NCBI GenBank assembly: GCA_023957155.1
Contig: JAMLHK010000004.1
Span: 1 to 64,000 of the forward strand
Source of the DNA: Chitinophagaceae bacterium
GTDB taxonomy: Bacteria > Bacteroidota > Bacteroidia > Chitinophagales > Chitinophagaceae
DNA: 64,000 nucleotides
Direction of reading: 5' to 3'
Shown here piece by piece: positions 34,837-45,836 of the stretch. Position numbers and translations under genes: made by a program. The notes beneath the pieces were generated by a model that did no database searches, was not told the DNA's origin, and saw nothing but the letters and a program-made list of their open reading frames with translations. Each line of letters opens with the position of its first letter. Position 1 is the stretch's first letter.

Positions 34837-37800
34837 TTGGCTTTAAGAAACCGGATTATACTTCACACAATAGTATATATCACAGTATTTATATTTACAT
34901 GTATAACTGTGGTATGTGCTAATCCTTTGTATATAGGTAATACCCTCCAGCTTAAAGATACGGTACTCCAACCCCAGGATTCATTGCCTTTACAGGATAC
35001 ATTAAGATTTCCTATTTCAGACCGGAGATCCGACCATCTCACGACACCGGGACTCCGGGGCTTCGATCTTAAAGATCCTTCTAATATTACCGATTCAATT
35101 GTATACGATCCCCGGAAGAAAGAATATTATATTTATGAAAAGATAGGCGATGCATATTATCGTAAACCTACTTCGCTCAGTTTTGAAGAATTTACAAGGA
35201 TACAGGCAAGAAAACAGGAAAATGATTATTTCAGGCAACGGGCCAACACCATCAGTTTATTGAACAGGAGCCTGCTACGTCCCAAACTTACCGCTACAGA
35301 TGATTTATTCAACCGGCTTTTTGGAAACGGAAAGGTGGATATCCGCCCGCAGGGTAATGTTACTATAACCGCGGGCTACCAGGGTCAAAATATAAAGAAT
35401 CCCACTCTTCCCGAAAGAGCCCGGAAAAACGGCGGCTTTGACTTTGATATGGCAGCTAACCTTAACGTCATTGCGAATATAGGCAGCAAGGTAAAACTGC
35501 CCATTTCCTATAATACACAATCTACATTTGACTGGGAAAACCAGCTGAAGCTGGAATATACCGGCACCACAGACGAGATCATTAAAAAAATTGAGCTGGG
35601 GAATACCAGCTTTGCATCTAAAGGCACTTTAATTCCGGGAGCCCAATCACTTTTTGGTATAAAAACACAACTACAATTTGGTAAACTCTGGGTAACCGGG
35701 GTATTTGCCACCCAAAAATCGCAACGACAATCAAGAGCGTTGCAAGGGGGGGCATCAACATCACAAATTACCGTGAGGGGAGACGACTATGATGAAAACC
35801 GGCACTTTTTATTAGCACAATACTTCAACAAAAAGTATAACGATGCCATGAAAACCCTGCCGGTGGTCAGCTCCCAGGTGCAGGTAATGCGCCTGGAAGT
35901 GTGGGTAACCAACAGAATGGGAGGTACCACCACTGACACCAGGGATATAGTGGGATTAATGGACCTGGGAGAACCTGATCCCTATGGCCCCTGGGGAGGA
36001 TCGGGTAATGCGTTGGAACTGCCGGGCAACGGGGCCAACAACCTCTACCGGCAGATTACCGGGAATCAGTCAAACAGGAACCCCTCTTTAGTAGTAGGTA
36101 ACCTTACCGGCATGGGATTGCGGCAGGTACAGGATTTTGAGAAGACCTTTGCCCGGAAGCTGGATTCAAGCCAGTATGTATACAATTCGCAACTTGGATT
36201 CCTGTCGCTTAATGGCGCTTTACAGCCAAACGAAGTACTCGCCGTTGCTTTTCAATATTCTTATAACGGGCGGGTATACCAGGTAGGAGAATTTTCGCAG
36301 GACGTTCCGGTAGATTCGACTTCCGGCGTACAAAAAGTACTATTTCTTAAATTATTAAAAGCTACTTCAGCACGTACCCAGCTACCCATCTGGAACCTGA
36401 TGATGAAGAACATCTATACCCTTAAAAGTGATAACGGCGATTATCTCTCTTCTTTAGACCGTAGTGAGTTCCAGCTAAACGTACTCTATGATGAACCGGG
36501 GGGCGGACAAAAAAGATACTTACCGGAAGGAGACCAGGCAGGGGTGCCCTTACTTTCTTTGCTAAACCTTGACAGGCTCAACAATCAAAACGATCCTCAA
36601 CCCGATGGGGTTTTCGACTTTATAGAGGGTTATACCGTGATGTCTGATAAGGCGCAAATCGTATTTCCCGTACTGGAGCCTTTTGGCCGTGATCTGGCCT
36701 TTGCCTTTAGCGACCCGGCACTTCAAAACAAGTACTTATACCTGCCATTATACGACACCATAAAGGCCATTGCCCAGACTTATGCCAACCTTAACCGGTT
36801 TGTGATGAAAGGTATGGCCAAAGCGTCTTCCATGGGGCAATCTGAAATATCGTTAAACGCTTTTAACGTTCCCCAGGGATCCGTAACCGTTTCCGCAGGA
36901 GGACGTACCCTACAGGAAGGCGCTGATTATGAAGTAAACTATAGCCTGGGAACCGTACGAATACTTAACCAGGCGATCCTCAGTTCGGGTATACCCGTTG
37001 ATGTGAGATTTGAAAACCAGGCGGCATTCGGCATGCAACAGCGAAACTATATGGGACTGCGGCTGGACTACCTGGCGAACAAAAATCTTACTTTAGGCGC
37101 TACCGCGGTCAGGCTCAGTGAAAGACCCTATTTTACCAAAATGGGGTATGGTGAGGATCCCATCCGGAATACCATGTTGGGACTGGATTTCAGCTACCGG
37201 AATGAAATTCCCCGACTAAACAGGCTGCTGGATAAGCTACCTTTTTATTCACCTGAAGGCACTTCTACCCTGACTGCTTTTGGTGAAGCAGCAAAAATTA
37301 TTCCCGGGCACGCACCTCAGATCGGGAAAGGTAAAAACGGGTTGATATACATTGACGACTTTGAAGGAACGAGGGCAAGCATTGATCTACGATTCCCGCT
37401 TATCAGCTGGGCACTGGCAAGTACCCCCCTGGACGCGACCGATAAAAACGGCAATATCCTGTTTCCTGAAGCCGGGTTATATAACAACTATGATTATGGT
37501 AAAAACAGGGCCAAATTAGCATGGTACAATATTGAACCGATTTTACAGGAAAGAAGGAACGCAAACAATCCGCTCCAAAATGATATTGAAGAATTATCAG
37601 ATCCGCGGGTGCGTGCCGTATCCCAGTCAGAAATATTTCCGTTACGTACTCCCGATTTTGGATTGAACCAGCTGGTTACATTTGACTTAGCCTATTATCC
37701 CAAAGAGCGGGGACCCTATAATTATGATGCCACCGGTATTGACGCATCAGGAAGACTAAATAATTCTTCAAAAAGATGGGGCGGTATGATGCGTGCGATT

Positions 37801-40800
37801 GACCAAACGGACTTTGAAACGAATAACGTGGAATTCATAGAGTTCTGGATACTGGACCCGTTTATAAAGAATACAAATCCTGCAGGCGGGCAACTATATT
37901 TCAACTTAGGTAATGTGTCGGAAGATATCCTGAAAGATGGGAAAAGAGCCTATGAAAACGGACTCCCTACGCCCAAGATCCCGGCCAAAACAGATAATTC
38001 GATATGGGGAACCGTTCCCGTTAATCCCATACAGGTTACCCAGTCATTCAGCAATGATCCCGATGACCGCCCTTATCAGGATGTTGGATTTGACGGGAAC
38101 ACGGATGAAGATGAACGTACGCTCCACCAGCAATTCCTGCAAAGCCTGCAAAGTATTATCGGAACTAACTCACCCGCCTACCAGCAGGCACTGGCAGATC
38201 CTTCTTCCGATAATTTCCGCTACTACCGGGACGGCGCTTATGATCAAAATAACACAGGTATACTCGGCCGTTACAAAAATTTTAACGGGCCGCAGGGTAA
38301 TTCTCCCATTTCAACAGGAAGCTCTGAATTTTCATCAGCAGCCACAATGTATCCCGATGCGGAAGACCTGAACAAAGACAACACATTAAACGAAAATGAA
38401 GAATATTTTCAATACCGTCTTGACATTAAGCCTTCTACCGATCCCGAAATGCAAATTGGTAATAACTTTATTATTGACCGGAAAGAAGTAACCGTACAAT
38501 TAGCCAATGGAAATAAAGAAAACCAGATGTGGTACCAGTTCCGTATCCCCATTGACGCTTACGATAAGAAAATCGGTAATATCCCCGATTTCAAATCCAT
38601 ACAATTTATCCGGATGTTCCTTACCGGGTTTGAAGATTCTGTTGTACTCCGTTTTGCAAAACTGGAGCTGGTAAGGAACCAATGGAGGAAATTTACCTAT
38701 GAATTAGATACAGCAGGGGTATACAAACCCTTAAGTACAACAGATCCGGTAAGCTTTAACGTAGGAGCCGTAAACATTGAAGAGAATGACCGGCGGCAAC
38801 CTATTCCCTACCGCATGCCTCCCGGTATTGAAAGAGTACAATCACTCAGTAACGGCGGTATTAATATTTTACAGAATGAGCAATCCATGAACCTGCAAAT
38901 CTGTAACCTGCCCAACGGTGAATCCAGAAGTGTGTTTAAAACCATGAACTTAGACATCAGGCAATTCCGCCGGTTAATGATGTTCATTCATGCAGAAAGT
39001 GTAAACGGCCAGCCTCCACTGGCAGACGGGCGGATCAATGCCGTGATCAGAATAGGGAACGATTTCATTAACAATTTTTATGAAATAAAAATCCCGCTCA
39101 AAATAACCGCTGCCGGCGCTACTGCGGATACCGATATCTGGCCGGAAGAAAACAACCTTGATTTTGACCTGGGTATATTAGAACAACTCAAAGCGGAAAG
39201 AAATCTACAGTTAGTTAACCCTAACGCCATCTATCGAAAAACGATGGATAACCGGATGTATTCTGTAATCGGTAATCCCAACTTCGGAGAAGTAAAAGGC
39301 TTTTTAATAGGAATTGAAAACCCCGGAAACGGCACGGGTTCGCCGGTATGTACCGAAGTGTGGATAAACGAGCTCCGCCTTTCACAAATTGATGAAAAAG
39401 GCGGATGGGCTGCCCTGGGCAGGTTTGACCTTGCTCTTGCCGACCTCGGTACACTCACTTTTTCGGGTAATACACATTCTGTTGGATTTGGTGCGCTGGA
39501 GCAAAGGGTGAATGAAAGAGCAAGAGATAATTTTGTTCAGTTCGATGCAGCAGCCAACCTGGAATTAGGGAAGCTGTTACCTCACGGCACCGGTATCGAA
39601 ATTCCGTTCTATGCCGGTATTTCCCAAACGATCAGCACTCCCGAATACGATCCTTACGACATGGACATCAAGCTGAAAGATAAGCTGAGGGGAGCGCAGG
39701 GTAGCATAAAAGATTCTATAAGAAATGCGGCTATTGATATTACCACTATTAAAACCGTAAATTTCACAAACGTAAGAAAAGTATTACCCGAAGGGAAGCG
39801 GCAGAGATTGTGGAGTATTTCCAATTTTGACCTCAGTTATTCTTATACATCTATTAAACAACACAATCCGTTGGTTGAAAATAACGAGATTAAAAAATAC
39901 AAAGCGGGTATCGGATACAATTATACAGGCCGGGCAAAATCATGGGAACCCTTTAAAAATATATTCAAAAGCAAAACAGCATGGCTGTCAATGATACGTG
40001 ATTTCAACCTCAATTTCACTCCTTCGCTTATTGGTATCCGTTGGGATATTAACCGGCAGTTCGGAGCATTACGACCCAGGGAAGTGTATGTGCCGGGCAC
40101 GGCTCCAAGTCCTTTCAAAATTCCCGAGACCTACGATAAGTTCTTCACCTTCGACCGACATTATAATTATCGCTGGGATATTACCCGTTCCCTGAACTTT
40201 GATTATGAAGCGTTGAATAACGCCCGGATAGATGAACCATCCGGCAGATTAGATAATAAAGCTAAAAAAGATACGGTATTCCGGAACTTATTCAAAGGAG
40301 GCAGAAATGTACTGTACAACCAGCGTACCGACCTTACCTATACATTACCCACTTCTAAATTACCGTTGCTCGACTGGACAAATGCCAACATCGGGTATAA
40401 AACAACCTATAGCTGGATCGGGGCATCCCGGCTGGCCATTAACCTGGGCAATACCATACAAAACAGCAATGCAAAATCTGCTGCGATTGACTTTGATTTC
40501 AACCGGTTGTACAGTAAATTCAGGATACTGAGAGCCCTGGAGCAACAGGGAGGGAATACGCCAAAACCACCTCCGCCACCGGGAAATCAAAAAGCCGATA
40601 CCACTACTGCCGGGAAAAAGCGGGATCCGAATGAGTTGCCTGAACTAAACAGTTTCGCCAAAGGAATAGGCAAAATCATTACGTCCGTTAAACGAATTAA
40701 CTTTAACTATAGTGAAGGAGCCACTTCCTTTATACCCGGTTATACGGACAGTACAAAATACTTAGGACAAAACTGGGGAAGCATGGCTCCGGGACTTGGC

Positions 40801-42087
40801 TTTATTTTGGGTAAACAACCGAACAGCGCATGGTTAGACAGGGCAGCACAAAAAGGATTAATATCAAAAGACAGCTTGCAGAATAACCTGACCCGTCAAA
40901 CCTTTGACCAGCAATTTACCGCTACAGCCCAATTAGAACCCGTCCGCGATCTGCGCATTGACCTTAACTTGACTAAAGCATTCAACAGAACATATAGCGA
41001 ACTATTTAAAGATACCATCGGAAACGGACAGTTCGGTCACCTTAACCCGTATGCAGGGGGTGGCTTTAGCATCAGCTATATTGCCCTTCAAACGATGTTT
41101 AAAAACACAGACCCCAACCTGATTAGTGAGACCTTCCAAAAATTTCAGGACAACCGTATTATTTTATCAGAACGATTAGGGATCAATAACCCTTACAGCC
41201 AGGTAAAAGGTACTGACGGATACTATTTAGGTTACAGCCGATACGCCCAGGATGTGCTTATCCCGTCTTTTGTTGCTGCATATACCAATAAAGACCCGTA
41301 TAAAATCTCTTTACTAAAAACAGGAGAAACCAATGTCAGGTCTAATCCCTTTTCAGGTTATTTACCAAAGCCCAACTGGCATATTGAATATGCAGGTCTC
41401 ACCCGCATAGAGTCATTAAGCAAAATATTTAACGACTTTTCCCTAAGCCATGACTATAAAAGTTCATTAAGCATGAATGCCTTTAATTCCAACCTGCTGT
41501 TCCAGGACAGGTGGAGATTGGGTTTCCCTTCCTTTATTGATACGACTTCTAATAATTTTATTCCTTATTTCCTTGTACCTAACATTACGATTGAAGAAAA
41601 ATTCTCCCCGCTGCTGGGTATTAATTTCTCTCTTAAAAACCAGGTATCCGTAAGGTTTGAATACATTAAAAGCCGTACACTCAGCCTGAGCCTCATTGAT
41701 TACCAGCTTAGTGAAATGCGCTCATCGGGCGTTAGTTTCAGCGGCTCGTGGCGGGTACGGGGATTTTCTCTTCCGTTTAATATCAACTTATTCAACAAAA
41801 CATCGGATTCCACCAGCAGCAAATCCGAAAGTGATGTCAAGTTCTCTATAGACTTCAGCATAACGGATAACGTAACTTCAAACAGCCGGCTCGATCAGAG
41901 CAATGCCTTTGCAACCCAGGGGCAAAAAGTAATTACTATTAATCCCACCATAGATTATGTTTTAAGTAACCGTATTCAACTGAAATTCTATTTTGACCAG
42001 CAGAGAACAATTCCCTATATCTCCTCTTCCGCACCGATGGTCAATACAAGAGCGGGTGTTCAGGTGAACATATCGTTAGCCCAATAA
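34837..42087 (+). CDS. sprA: Cell-surface protein SprA/Sov, T9SS outer-membrane translocon
   Basis: 2416 aa, the size of SprA. It begins with TTG 34837 (MALRNRIILH), preceded by a purine-rich AAGAAGGG ribosome site. A signal anchor-like helix (about 8-28) is followed by tens of beta-strand segments with repeats rich in aromatic residues; the N-terminal core has GNGKVDIRPQGNVTITAGYQG-type beginnings and several IGKGKNGLIYIDDFEGT-like blocks. SprA forms the giant 36-strand barrel through which T9SS cargo passes. The 2106-aa protein at 22256 is a likely cargo. Other T9SS genes (PorV, gldKLMN) are not in the window. Confidence 0.95.
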   Translation: MALRNRIILHTIVYITVFIFTCITVVCANPLYIGNTLQLKDTVLQPQDSLPLQDTLRFPISDRRSDHLTTPGLRGFDLKDPSNITDSIVYDPRKKEYYIYEKIGDAYYRKPTSLSFEEFTRIQARKQENDYFRQRANTISLLNRSLLRPKLTATDDLFNRLFGNGKVDIRPQGNVTITAGYQGQNIKNPTLPERARKNGGFDFDMAANLNVIANIGSKVKLPISYNTQSTFDWENQLKLEYTGTTDEIIKKIELGNTSFASKGTLIPGAQSLFGIKTQLQFGKLWVTGVFATQKSQRQSRALQGGASTSQITVRGDDYDENRHFLLAQYFNKKYNDAMKTLPVVSSQVQVMRLEVWVTNRMGGTTTDTRDIVGLMDLGEPDPYGPWGGSGNALELPGNGANNLYRQITGNQSNRNPSLVVGNLTGMGLRQVQDFEKTFARKLDSSQYVYNSQLGFLSLNGALQPNEVLAVAFQYSYNGRVYQVGEFSQDVPVDSTSGVQKVLFLKLLKATSARTQLPIWNLMMKNIYTLKSDNGDYLSSLDRSEFQLNVLYDEPGGGQKRYLPEGDQAGVPLLSLLNLDRLNNQNDPQPDGVFDFIEGYTVMSDKAQIVFPVLEPFGRDLAFAFSDPALQNKYLYLPLYDTIKAIAQTYANLNRFVMKGMAKASSMGQSEISLNAFNVPQGSVTVSAGGRTLQEGADYEVNYSLGTVRILNQAILSSGIPVDVRFENQAAFGMQQRNYMGLRLDYLANKNLTLGATAVRLSERPYFTKMGYGEDPIRNTMLGLDFSYRNEIPRLNRLLDKLPFYSPEGTSTLTAFGEAAKIIPGHAPQIGKGKNGLIYIDDFEGTRASIDLRFPLISWALASTPLDATDKNGNILFPEAGLYNNYDYGKNRAKLAWYNIEPILQERRNANNPLQNDIEELSDPRVRAVSQSEIFPLRTPDFGLNQLVTFDLAYYPKERGPYNYDATGIDASGRLNNSSKRWGGMMRAIDQTDFETNNVEFIEFWILDPFIKNTNPAGGQLYFNLGNVSEDILKDGKRAYENGLPTPKIPAKTDNSIWGTVPVNPIQVTQSFSNDPDDRPYQDVGFDGNTDEDERTLHQQFLQSLQSIIGTNSPAYQQALADPSSDNFRYYRDGAYDQNNTGILGRYKNFNGPQGNSPISTGSSEFSSAATMYPDAEDLNKDNTLNENEEYFQYRLDIKPSTDPEMQIGNNFIIDRKEVTVQLANGNKENQMWYQFRIPIDAYDKKIGNIPDFKSIQFIRMFLTGFEDSVVLRFAKLELVRNQWRKFTYELDTAGVYKPLSTTDPVSFNVGAVNIEENDRRQPIPYRMPPGIERVQSLSNGGINILQNEQSMNLQICNLPNGESRSVFKTMNLDIRQFRRLMMFIHAESVNGQPPLADGRINAVIRIGNDFINNFYEIKIPLKITAAGATADTDIWPEENNLDFDLGILEQLKAERNLQLVNPNAIYRKTMDNRMYSVIGNPNFGEVKGFLIGIENPGNGTGSPVCTEVWINELRLSQIDEKGGWAALGRFDLALADLGTLTFSGNTHSVGFGALEQRVNERARDNFVQFDAAANLELGKLLPHGTGIEIPFYAGISQTISTPEYDPYDMDIKLKDKLRGAQGSIKDSIRNAAIDITTIKTVNFTNVRKVLPEGKRQRLWSISNFDLSYSYTSIKQHNPLVENNEIKKYKAGIGYNYTGRAKSWEPFKNIFKSKTAWLSMIRDFNLNFTPSLIGIRWDINRQFGALRPREVYVPGTAPSPFKIPETYDKFFTFDRHYNYRWDITRSLNFDYEALNNARIDEPSGRLDNKAKKDTVFRNLFKGGRNVLYNQRTDLTYTLPTSKLPLLDWTNANIGYKTTYSWIGASRLAINLGNTIQNSNAKSAAIDFDFNRLYSKFRILRALEQQGGNTPKPPPPPGNQKADTTTAGKKRDPNELPELNSFAKGIGKIITSVKRINFNYSEGATSFIPGYTDSTKYLGQNWGSMAPGLGFILGKQPNSAWLDRAAQKGLISKDSLQNNLTRQTFDQQFTATAQLEPVRDLRIDLNLTKAFNRTYSELFKDTIGNGQFGHLNPYAGGGFSISYIALQTMFKNTDPNLISETFQKFQDNRIILSERLGINNPYSQVKGTDGYYLGYSRYAQDVLIPSFVAAYTNKDPYKISLLKTGETNVRSNPFSGYLPKPNWHIEYAGLTRIESLSKIFNDFSLSHDYKSSLSMNAFNSNLLFQDRWRLGFPSFIDTTSNNFIPYFLVPNITIEEKFSPLLGINFSLKNQVSVRFEYIKSRTLSLSLIDYQLSEMRSSGVSFSGSWRVRGFSLPFNINLFNKTSDSTSSKSESDVKFSIDFSITDNVTSNSRLDQSNAFATQGQKVITINPTIDYVLSNRIQLKFYFDQQRTIPYISSSAPMVNTRAGVQVNISLAQ

Positions 42088-42172
42088 AAAATAAAGGGCA
42101 TCCATACGGATTTATTTTAAACCGGGGCGGAGTCGAATTTTGTGAACGACAATTTTTTGTATATTTCACATT

Positions 42173-42868
42173 ATGAAAACCATAATTATTACAGGCGCAA
42201 ATGGAAGCCTGGGATCGGTTACCGTAAAAAAATTCTTAGACAATAACTACCGGGTAATCGCTGTTGCCCGTTCAGGTAGTGAGTTAGGATTCGCGGCTGA
42301 ACATAAACATTTTGAGCTGCATCAGCTGGATCTGGCAGATGAAAATGCTGTTTCCCTTTTTATTAAAGAAGCTATTAGTATTTACGGCAGCATTCAGGGC
42401 GCTTTGTTTTTAGCGGGAGGTTTTGCCATGGGTAATCTGGCAAACACTTCCATAAGCGACCTGAGAAAAATGTTTATCCTTAATTTCGAAACGGCATATC
42501 ATATTGCACGCGCTCTTTTTGATCACATGTTGGAAAACGGCTACGGGAGGTTAGTATTTATTGGGGCAAAATCTGCCCTGCAGCCGGAAACTGCAAAAGG
42601 AACTATCGCTTATTCTCTTTCCAAATCTTTATTATTTAACCTCGCGGATATACTAAATGCAGCTGCTAAGGACAAAGACAAAAATGTAACGGCATCGGTG
42701 GTCGTACCCAGTATTATTGACACTGTACCCAATCGCCAGGCAATGCCCGGGGCAGACCACAGTACATGGGTGAAGCCTGAACAAATTGCCGATATACTTG
42801 AATTTATATGCAGCGAAAAAGGACTCACCATACGTGAACCGGTATACAAAGTATATAATAACGCATAA
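42173..42868 (+). CDS. Short-chain dehydrogenase/reductase
   Basis: 231 aa. The Rossmann motif TGANGSLG (about 7-14) binds NAD(P). The active site has the catalytic Tyr in TIAYSLSKSLL (Y-x3-K) with the Ser in FIGAKSAL. An SDR of unknown substrate, shorter than the usual 250, missing part of the C-terminal substrate loop. A near-match promoter (TTTTG and TATATTTC) lies in the 85 bp after sprA. Confidence 0.9.
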   Translation: MKTIIITGANGSLGSVTVKKFLDNNYRVIAVARSGSELGFAAEHKHFELHQLDLADENAVSLFIKEAISIYGSIQGALFLAGGFAMGNLANTSISDLRKMFILNFETAYHIARALFDHMLENGYGRLVFIGAKSALQPETAKGTIAYSLSKSLLFNLADILNAAAKDKDKNVTASVVVPSIIDTVPNRQAMPGADHSTWVKPEQIADILEFICSEKGLTIREPVYKVYNNA

Positions 42869-42918
42869 CTTCCATCCCCGGAATGGAACAGAATAGAAAT
42901 AAACGACCAAAATAAATT

Positions 42919-43488
42919 ATGGCAAGCGACTATTTGGACAGCGTAAGAAAGCAATTTGAATATTACAAAATGCTTGGCGACAAAACATTTTTGCAAGTAC
43001 AGGACAACAAGTTGTTTTGGCAATACAATGATGACAGTAACAGCATTGCGGCAATAGTAAAACACCTTTGGGGAAATATGCTTTCCCGTTGGACAGATTT
43101 TTTAACTTCGGACGGAGAAAAAGAATTTCGTGACAGAGACGCTGAGTTTAAAAATGACATAAAAAGCAGAGAAGAACTTTTAGACAAGTGGAACGAAGGT
43201 TGGACCTGTCTTTTCAATGCAATCAACTCATTGACAACAGGCGACCTTGACAAAACTATTTATATACGAAATCAGGGACATTCCGTAACAGAAGCCATTA
43301 ACAGGCAACTTTCACACTATCCATATCATATTGGACAAATTGTGTTTTTGGGAAAAATGCTTGCAGAAAACGGTTGGACTTCTTTGTCAATTCCAAAAGG
43401 AAATTCGCAAGCGTTTAACAAAAACAAATTTTCAAAACCAAAACAAAGAGGACACTTCACAGATGAATTTTTAAATGACAAGCAATAA
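42919..43488 (+). CDS. DUF1572 (DinB-superfamily) protein
   Basis: 189 aa, helical, cytoplasmic. Typical pieces: SNSIAAIVKHLWGNMLSRW with the metal His, and RQLSHYPYHIGQIVFLGKML with the second His pair; the family start is DYLDSVRKQFEYYK. DinB-like proteins are metal-dependent thiol transferases or of unknown role. The region is more AT-rich than the surrounding genes. It is followed by a possible insertion-sequence end, so it may have been acquired. Confidence 0.88.
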   Translation: MASDYLDSVRKQFEYYKMLGDKTFLQVQDNKLFWQYNDDSNSIAAIVKHLWGNMLSRWTDFLTSDGEKEFRDRDAEFKNDIKSREELLDKWNEGWTCLFNAINSLTTGDLDKTIYIRNQGHSVTEAINRQLSHYPYHIGQIVFLGKMLAENGWTSLSIPKGNSQAFNKNKFSKPKQRGHFTDEFLNDKQ

Positions 43489-43543
43489 CAACCACTAACA
43501 ATCTTTGCAAGCGTGGCCGGACATTGCAACATCAGCCGAGTGC

Positions 43544-43578
43544 TGTCTTGTCCTGAAATAGATTGACCCAAAACGACC
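43544..43578. repeat. Possible insertion-sequence end remnant
   Basis: The stretch beginning TGTCTTGTCCTGAAATAG and continuing GATTGACC resembles, from memory, terminal sequences of IS3-like elements in Bacteroidota. No transposase or matching second end is visible, so only a relic is claimed. Confidence 0.25.
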
Positions 43579-43618
43579 TAAAAATGGATATTACAGGATC
43601 ACCCGTCAAAGATACCTG

Positions 43619-45712
43619 CTAACTTACAGTGGCACCCGGCTCTATCTCATCCTCTGTATGTACAAAATGAAGCCTCCCGCTCTTATCTTCAGCCATTAAG
43701 ATCATACCATTGCTTTCAATACCCCGCATTTTACGGGGTGCGAGGTTGGCCACTACCACCACCTGCTTTCCAACAATATCCTCAGGCTTGAAATGTAAGG
43801 CAATTCCTGAAACAATAGTGCGCTTCTCAAATCCAAGATCTATTTCCAATTTCAAAAGCTTATCCGCTTTTTCCACTTTTTCAGCAGCAACTACTTTTCC
43901 TGTTCTCAAATCTAATTTTGCAAAATCATCATACACAATTTCAGGTTTAAGCTGAGGTGCCGATGATGGAATGCCAGCAGCCTCATTTAATCTTCCCTCT
44001 CCTCCTTTCGGCGTAGCTGAACCGGCAACTGCATTCGCCTTCAGCTTTTCTACCTGGGCATTGATTTCACTATCCTCAATTTTCCTGAACAGCAATTCAG
44101 GTGCACGTAAAGCATAGCCCTCACGTAATAGTTTTAAGCTGCCTGCATTTTTCCAGTCGAGCATCCTTTCCACCACCTTCAGCATGTGTAACATTTTTGA
44201 TGAAGTTTTAGGTAAAAAAGGATTGATGAAAATAGCAAGATTCGCCGTAAGCTGGAGGCTGAGATGAATACAGTTATCAATTTGCTGTTGCCCGTTTTCC
44301 ACACCGGCTTTTTTCCACGGCTCTTTCTTTTGGAGATACTGGTTCCCTTTCCTGCTCAGATCAATGATCTCATATAACGCTTCCCGAAACCGGTATTCCT
44401 CGATGGATTGTGTGATCCTGATCTTGGCAGATTGAATATCATCCATTAATTGCTGGTCATCTCCATCAACAGCCGCAGCATGAAAAACTGGTACTTTACC
44501 CCCACATAATTTATGCATCAGTACCAGCGAACGGTTTACAAAATTGCCGAAAATGGCTACCAGCTCATTATTATTCCTGTCCTGGAAATCTTTCCATGTA
44601 AAATCATTATCCTTCGTTTCGGGCGCATTGGCACATAATACGTAACGCAATACGTCCTCACAACCGGGAAAGTCTTCAAGATATTCATTCACCCACACTG
44701 CCCAGTTCCTGCTGGTAGAAACCTTATCCCCTTCAATATTTAAAAACTCATTAGCAGGCACATTATCCGGTAATACAAAATCACCATGCGCCTTGAGCAT
44801 GGAAGGGAAAATAATACAGTGAAATACAATATTATCTTTGCCTATAAAATGTACCAGCTTGGTATCCTCCTTACACCAATAATCCGCCCACTGCGCTGTC
44901 AATTCTTTCGTGGCGCTGATATATCCGATAGGGGCATCAAACCACACATACAGTACCTTCCCTTCCGTATCCGGCAGTGGCACTTTGATACCCCAGTTAC
45001 TGTCGCGCGTCATAGCACGGCTCTGCAACCCATTATCTAACCAGCTTTTACATTGCCCGTAAACATTATTCTTCCATTCCTTGTGATCCTCCAGTACCCA
45101 TTGCTTTAACCACGCTTCATAATGCTGTAAAGGGAAATACCAGTGTTTTGTTAGCCGCTTAACAGGTACCGCATCGCTTAATGTACTTCTCGGGTTAATG
45201 AGCTGCTCAGGGCTTAGCGATGACCCGCATTTCTCACACTGGTCACCAAAGGCATTAGGGTTTCCGCAAACAGGGCAGGTGCCGGTTATATAACGATCGG
45301 CTAAAAAAGTATTTGCTTTTTCATCGTAATACTGTTCTGTTTCTTTTTCTTCAAATAAACCTTTATCATATAATTTCTTAAAAAAATCGGATGCCGTTGT
45401 ATGATGAACCGGGTTAGAAGTCCGTGAATAGATATCGAAGGAAATACCCATCTTCTCAAGACTATCTTTAATCAGCGTGTGATATTTATCAACGACCTGC
45501 TGGGGTGTTATCCCTTCCTTCATAGCCCTGATCGTAATAGGAACGCCATGTTCATCACTGCCGCCTACAAATTTAATATCCCTTCGCTGCGCGCGCTGAT
45601 ACCGGGTATAAATATCAGCGGGTAAATAACAACCCGCCAAATGACCTATATGGATCGGTCCATTGGCATACGGCAACGCTGCTGTGACCAATATTCTTTT
45701 ATAATCCTTCAT
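43619..45712 (-). CDS. metG: Methionyl-tRNA synthetase
   Basis: 697 aa. Charges tRNA-Met. Class I features: [14 protein letters not shown] with HIGH at residues 21-24; the zinc knuckle [30 protein letters not shown]; and the KMSKS-equivalent DKVSTSRNW. The C-terminal domain (about 590-697, [20 protein letters not shown]) is the tRNA-binding EMAP-like domain. Full length for Bacteroidota. Single gene, divergent from the carboxypeptidase pair. Confidence 0.97.
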   Translation of the reverse strand: MKDYKRILVTAALPYANGPIHIGHLAGCYLPADIYTRYQRAQRRDIKFVGGSDEHGVPITIRAMKEGITPQQVVDKYHTLIKDSLEKMGISFDIYSRTSNPVHHTTASDFFKKLYDKGLFEEKETEQYYDEKANTFLADRYITGTCPVCGNPNAFGDQCEKCGSSLSPEQLINPRSTLSDAVPVKRLTKHWYFPLQHYEAWLKQWVLEDHKEWKNNVYGQCKSWLDNGLQSRAMTRDSNWGIKVPLPDTEGKVLYVWFDAPIGYISATKELTAQWADYWCKEDTKLVHFIGKDNIVFHCIIFPSMLKAHGDFVLPDNVPANEFLNIEGDKVSTSRNWAVWVNEYLEDFPGCEDVLRYVLCANAPETKDNDFTWKDFQDRNNNELVAIFGNFVNRSLVLMHKLCGGKVPVFHAAAVDGDDQQLMDDIQSAKIRITQSIEEYRFREALYEIIDLSRKGNQYLQKKEPWKKAGVENGQQQIDNCIHLSLQLTANLAIFINPFLPKTSSKMLHMLKVVERMLDWKNAGSLKLLREGYALRAPELLFRKIEDSEINAQVEKLKANAVAGSATPKGGEGRLNEAAGIPSSAPQLKPEIVYDDFAKLDLRTGKVVAAEKVEKADKLLKLEIDLGFEKRTIVSGIALHFKPEDIVGKQVVVVANLAPRKMRGIESNGMILMAEDKSGRLHFVHTEDEIEPGATVS

Positions 45713-45836
45713 ATTTGTAAAAGAGTGTAAAAGTACTTCAATATGACGAAATGATTATTTTATAGTATTTTATTTGATCTTTCATCCTTCAATGCTAATT
45801 TCTTTCCATATTCAAAAGACATTCTATTTTTGAAAA

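Noticed and set aside
45825-45832. TATTTTTG as a promoter of the first LD-carboxypeptidase gene
   Set aside because: Exact TAnnTTTG, but only 4 bp before the chosen ATG, which would put the transcript start at or beyond the start codon.
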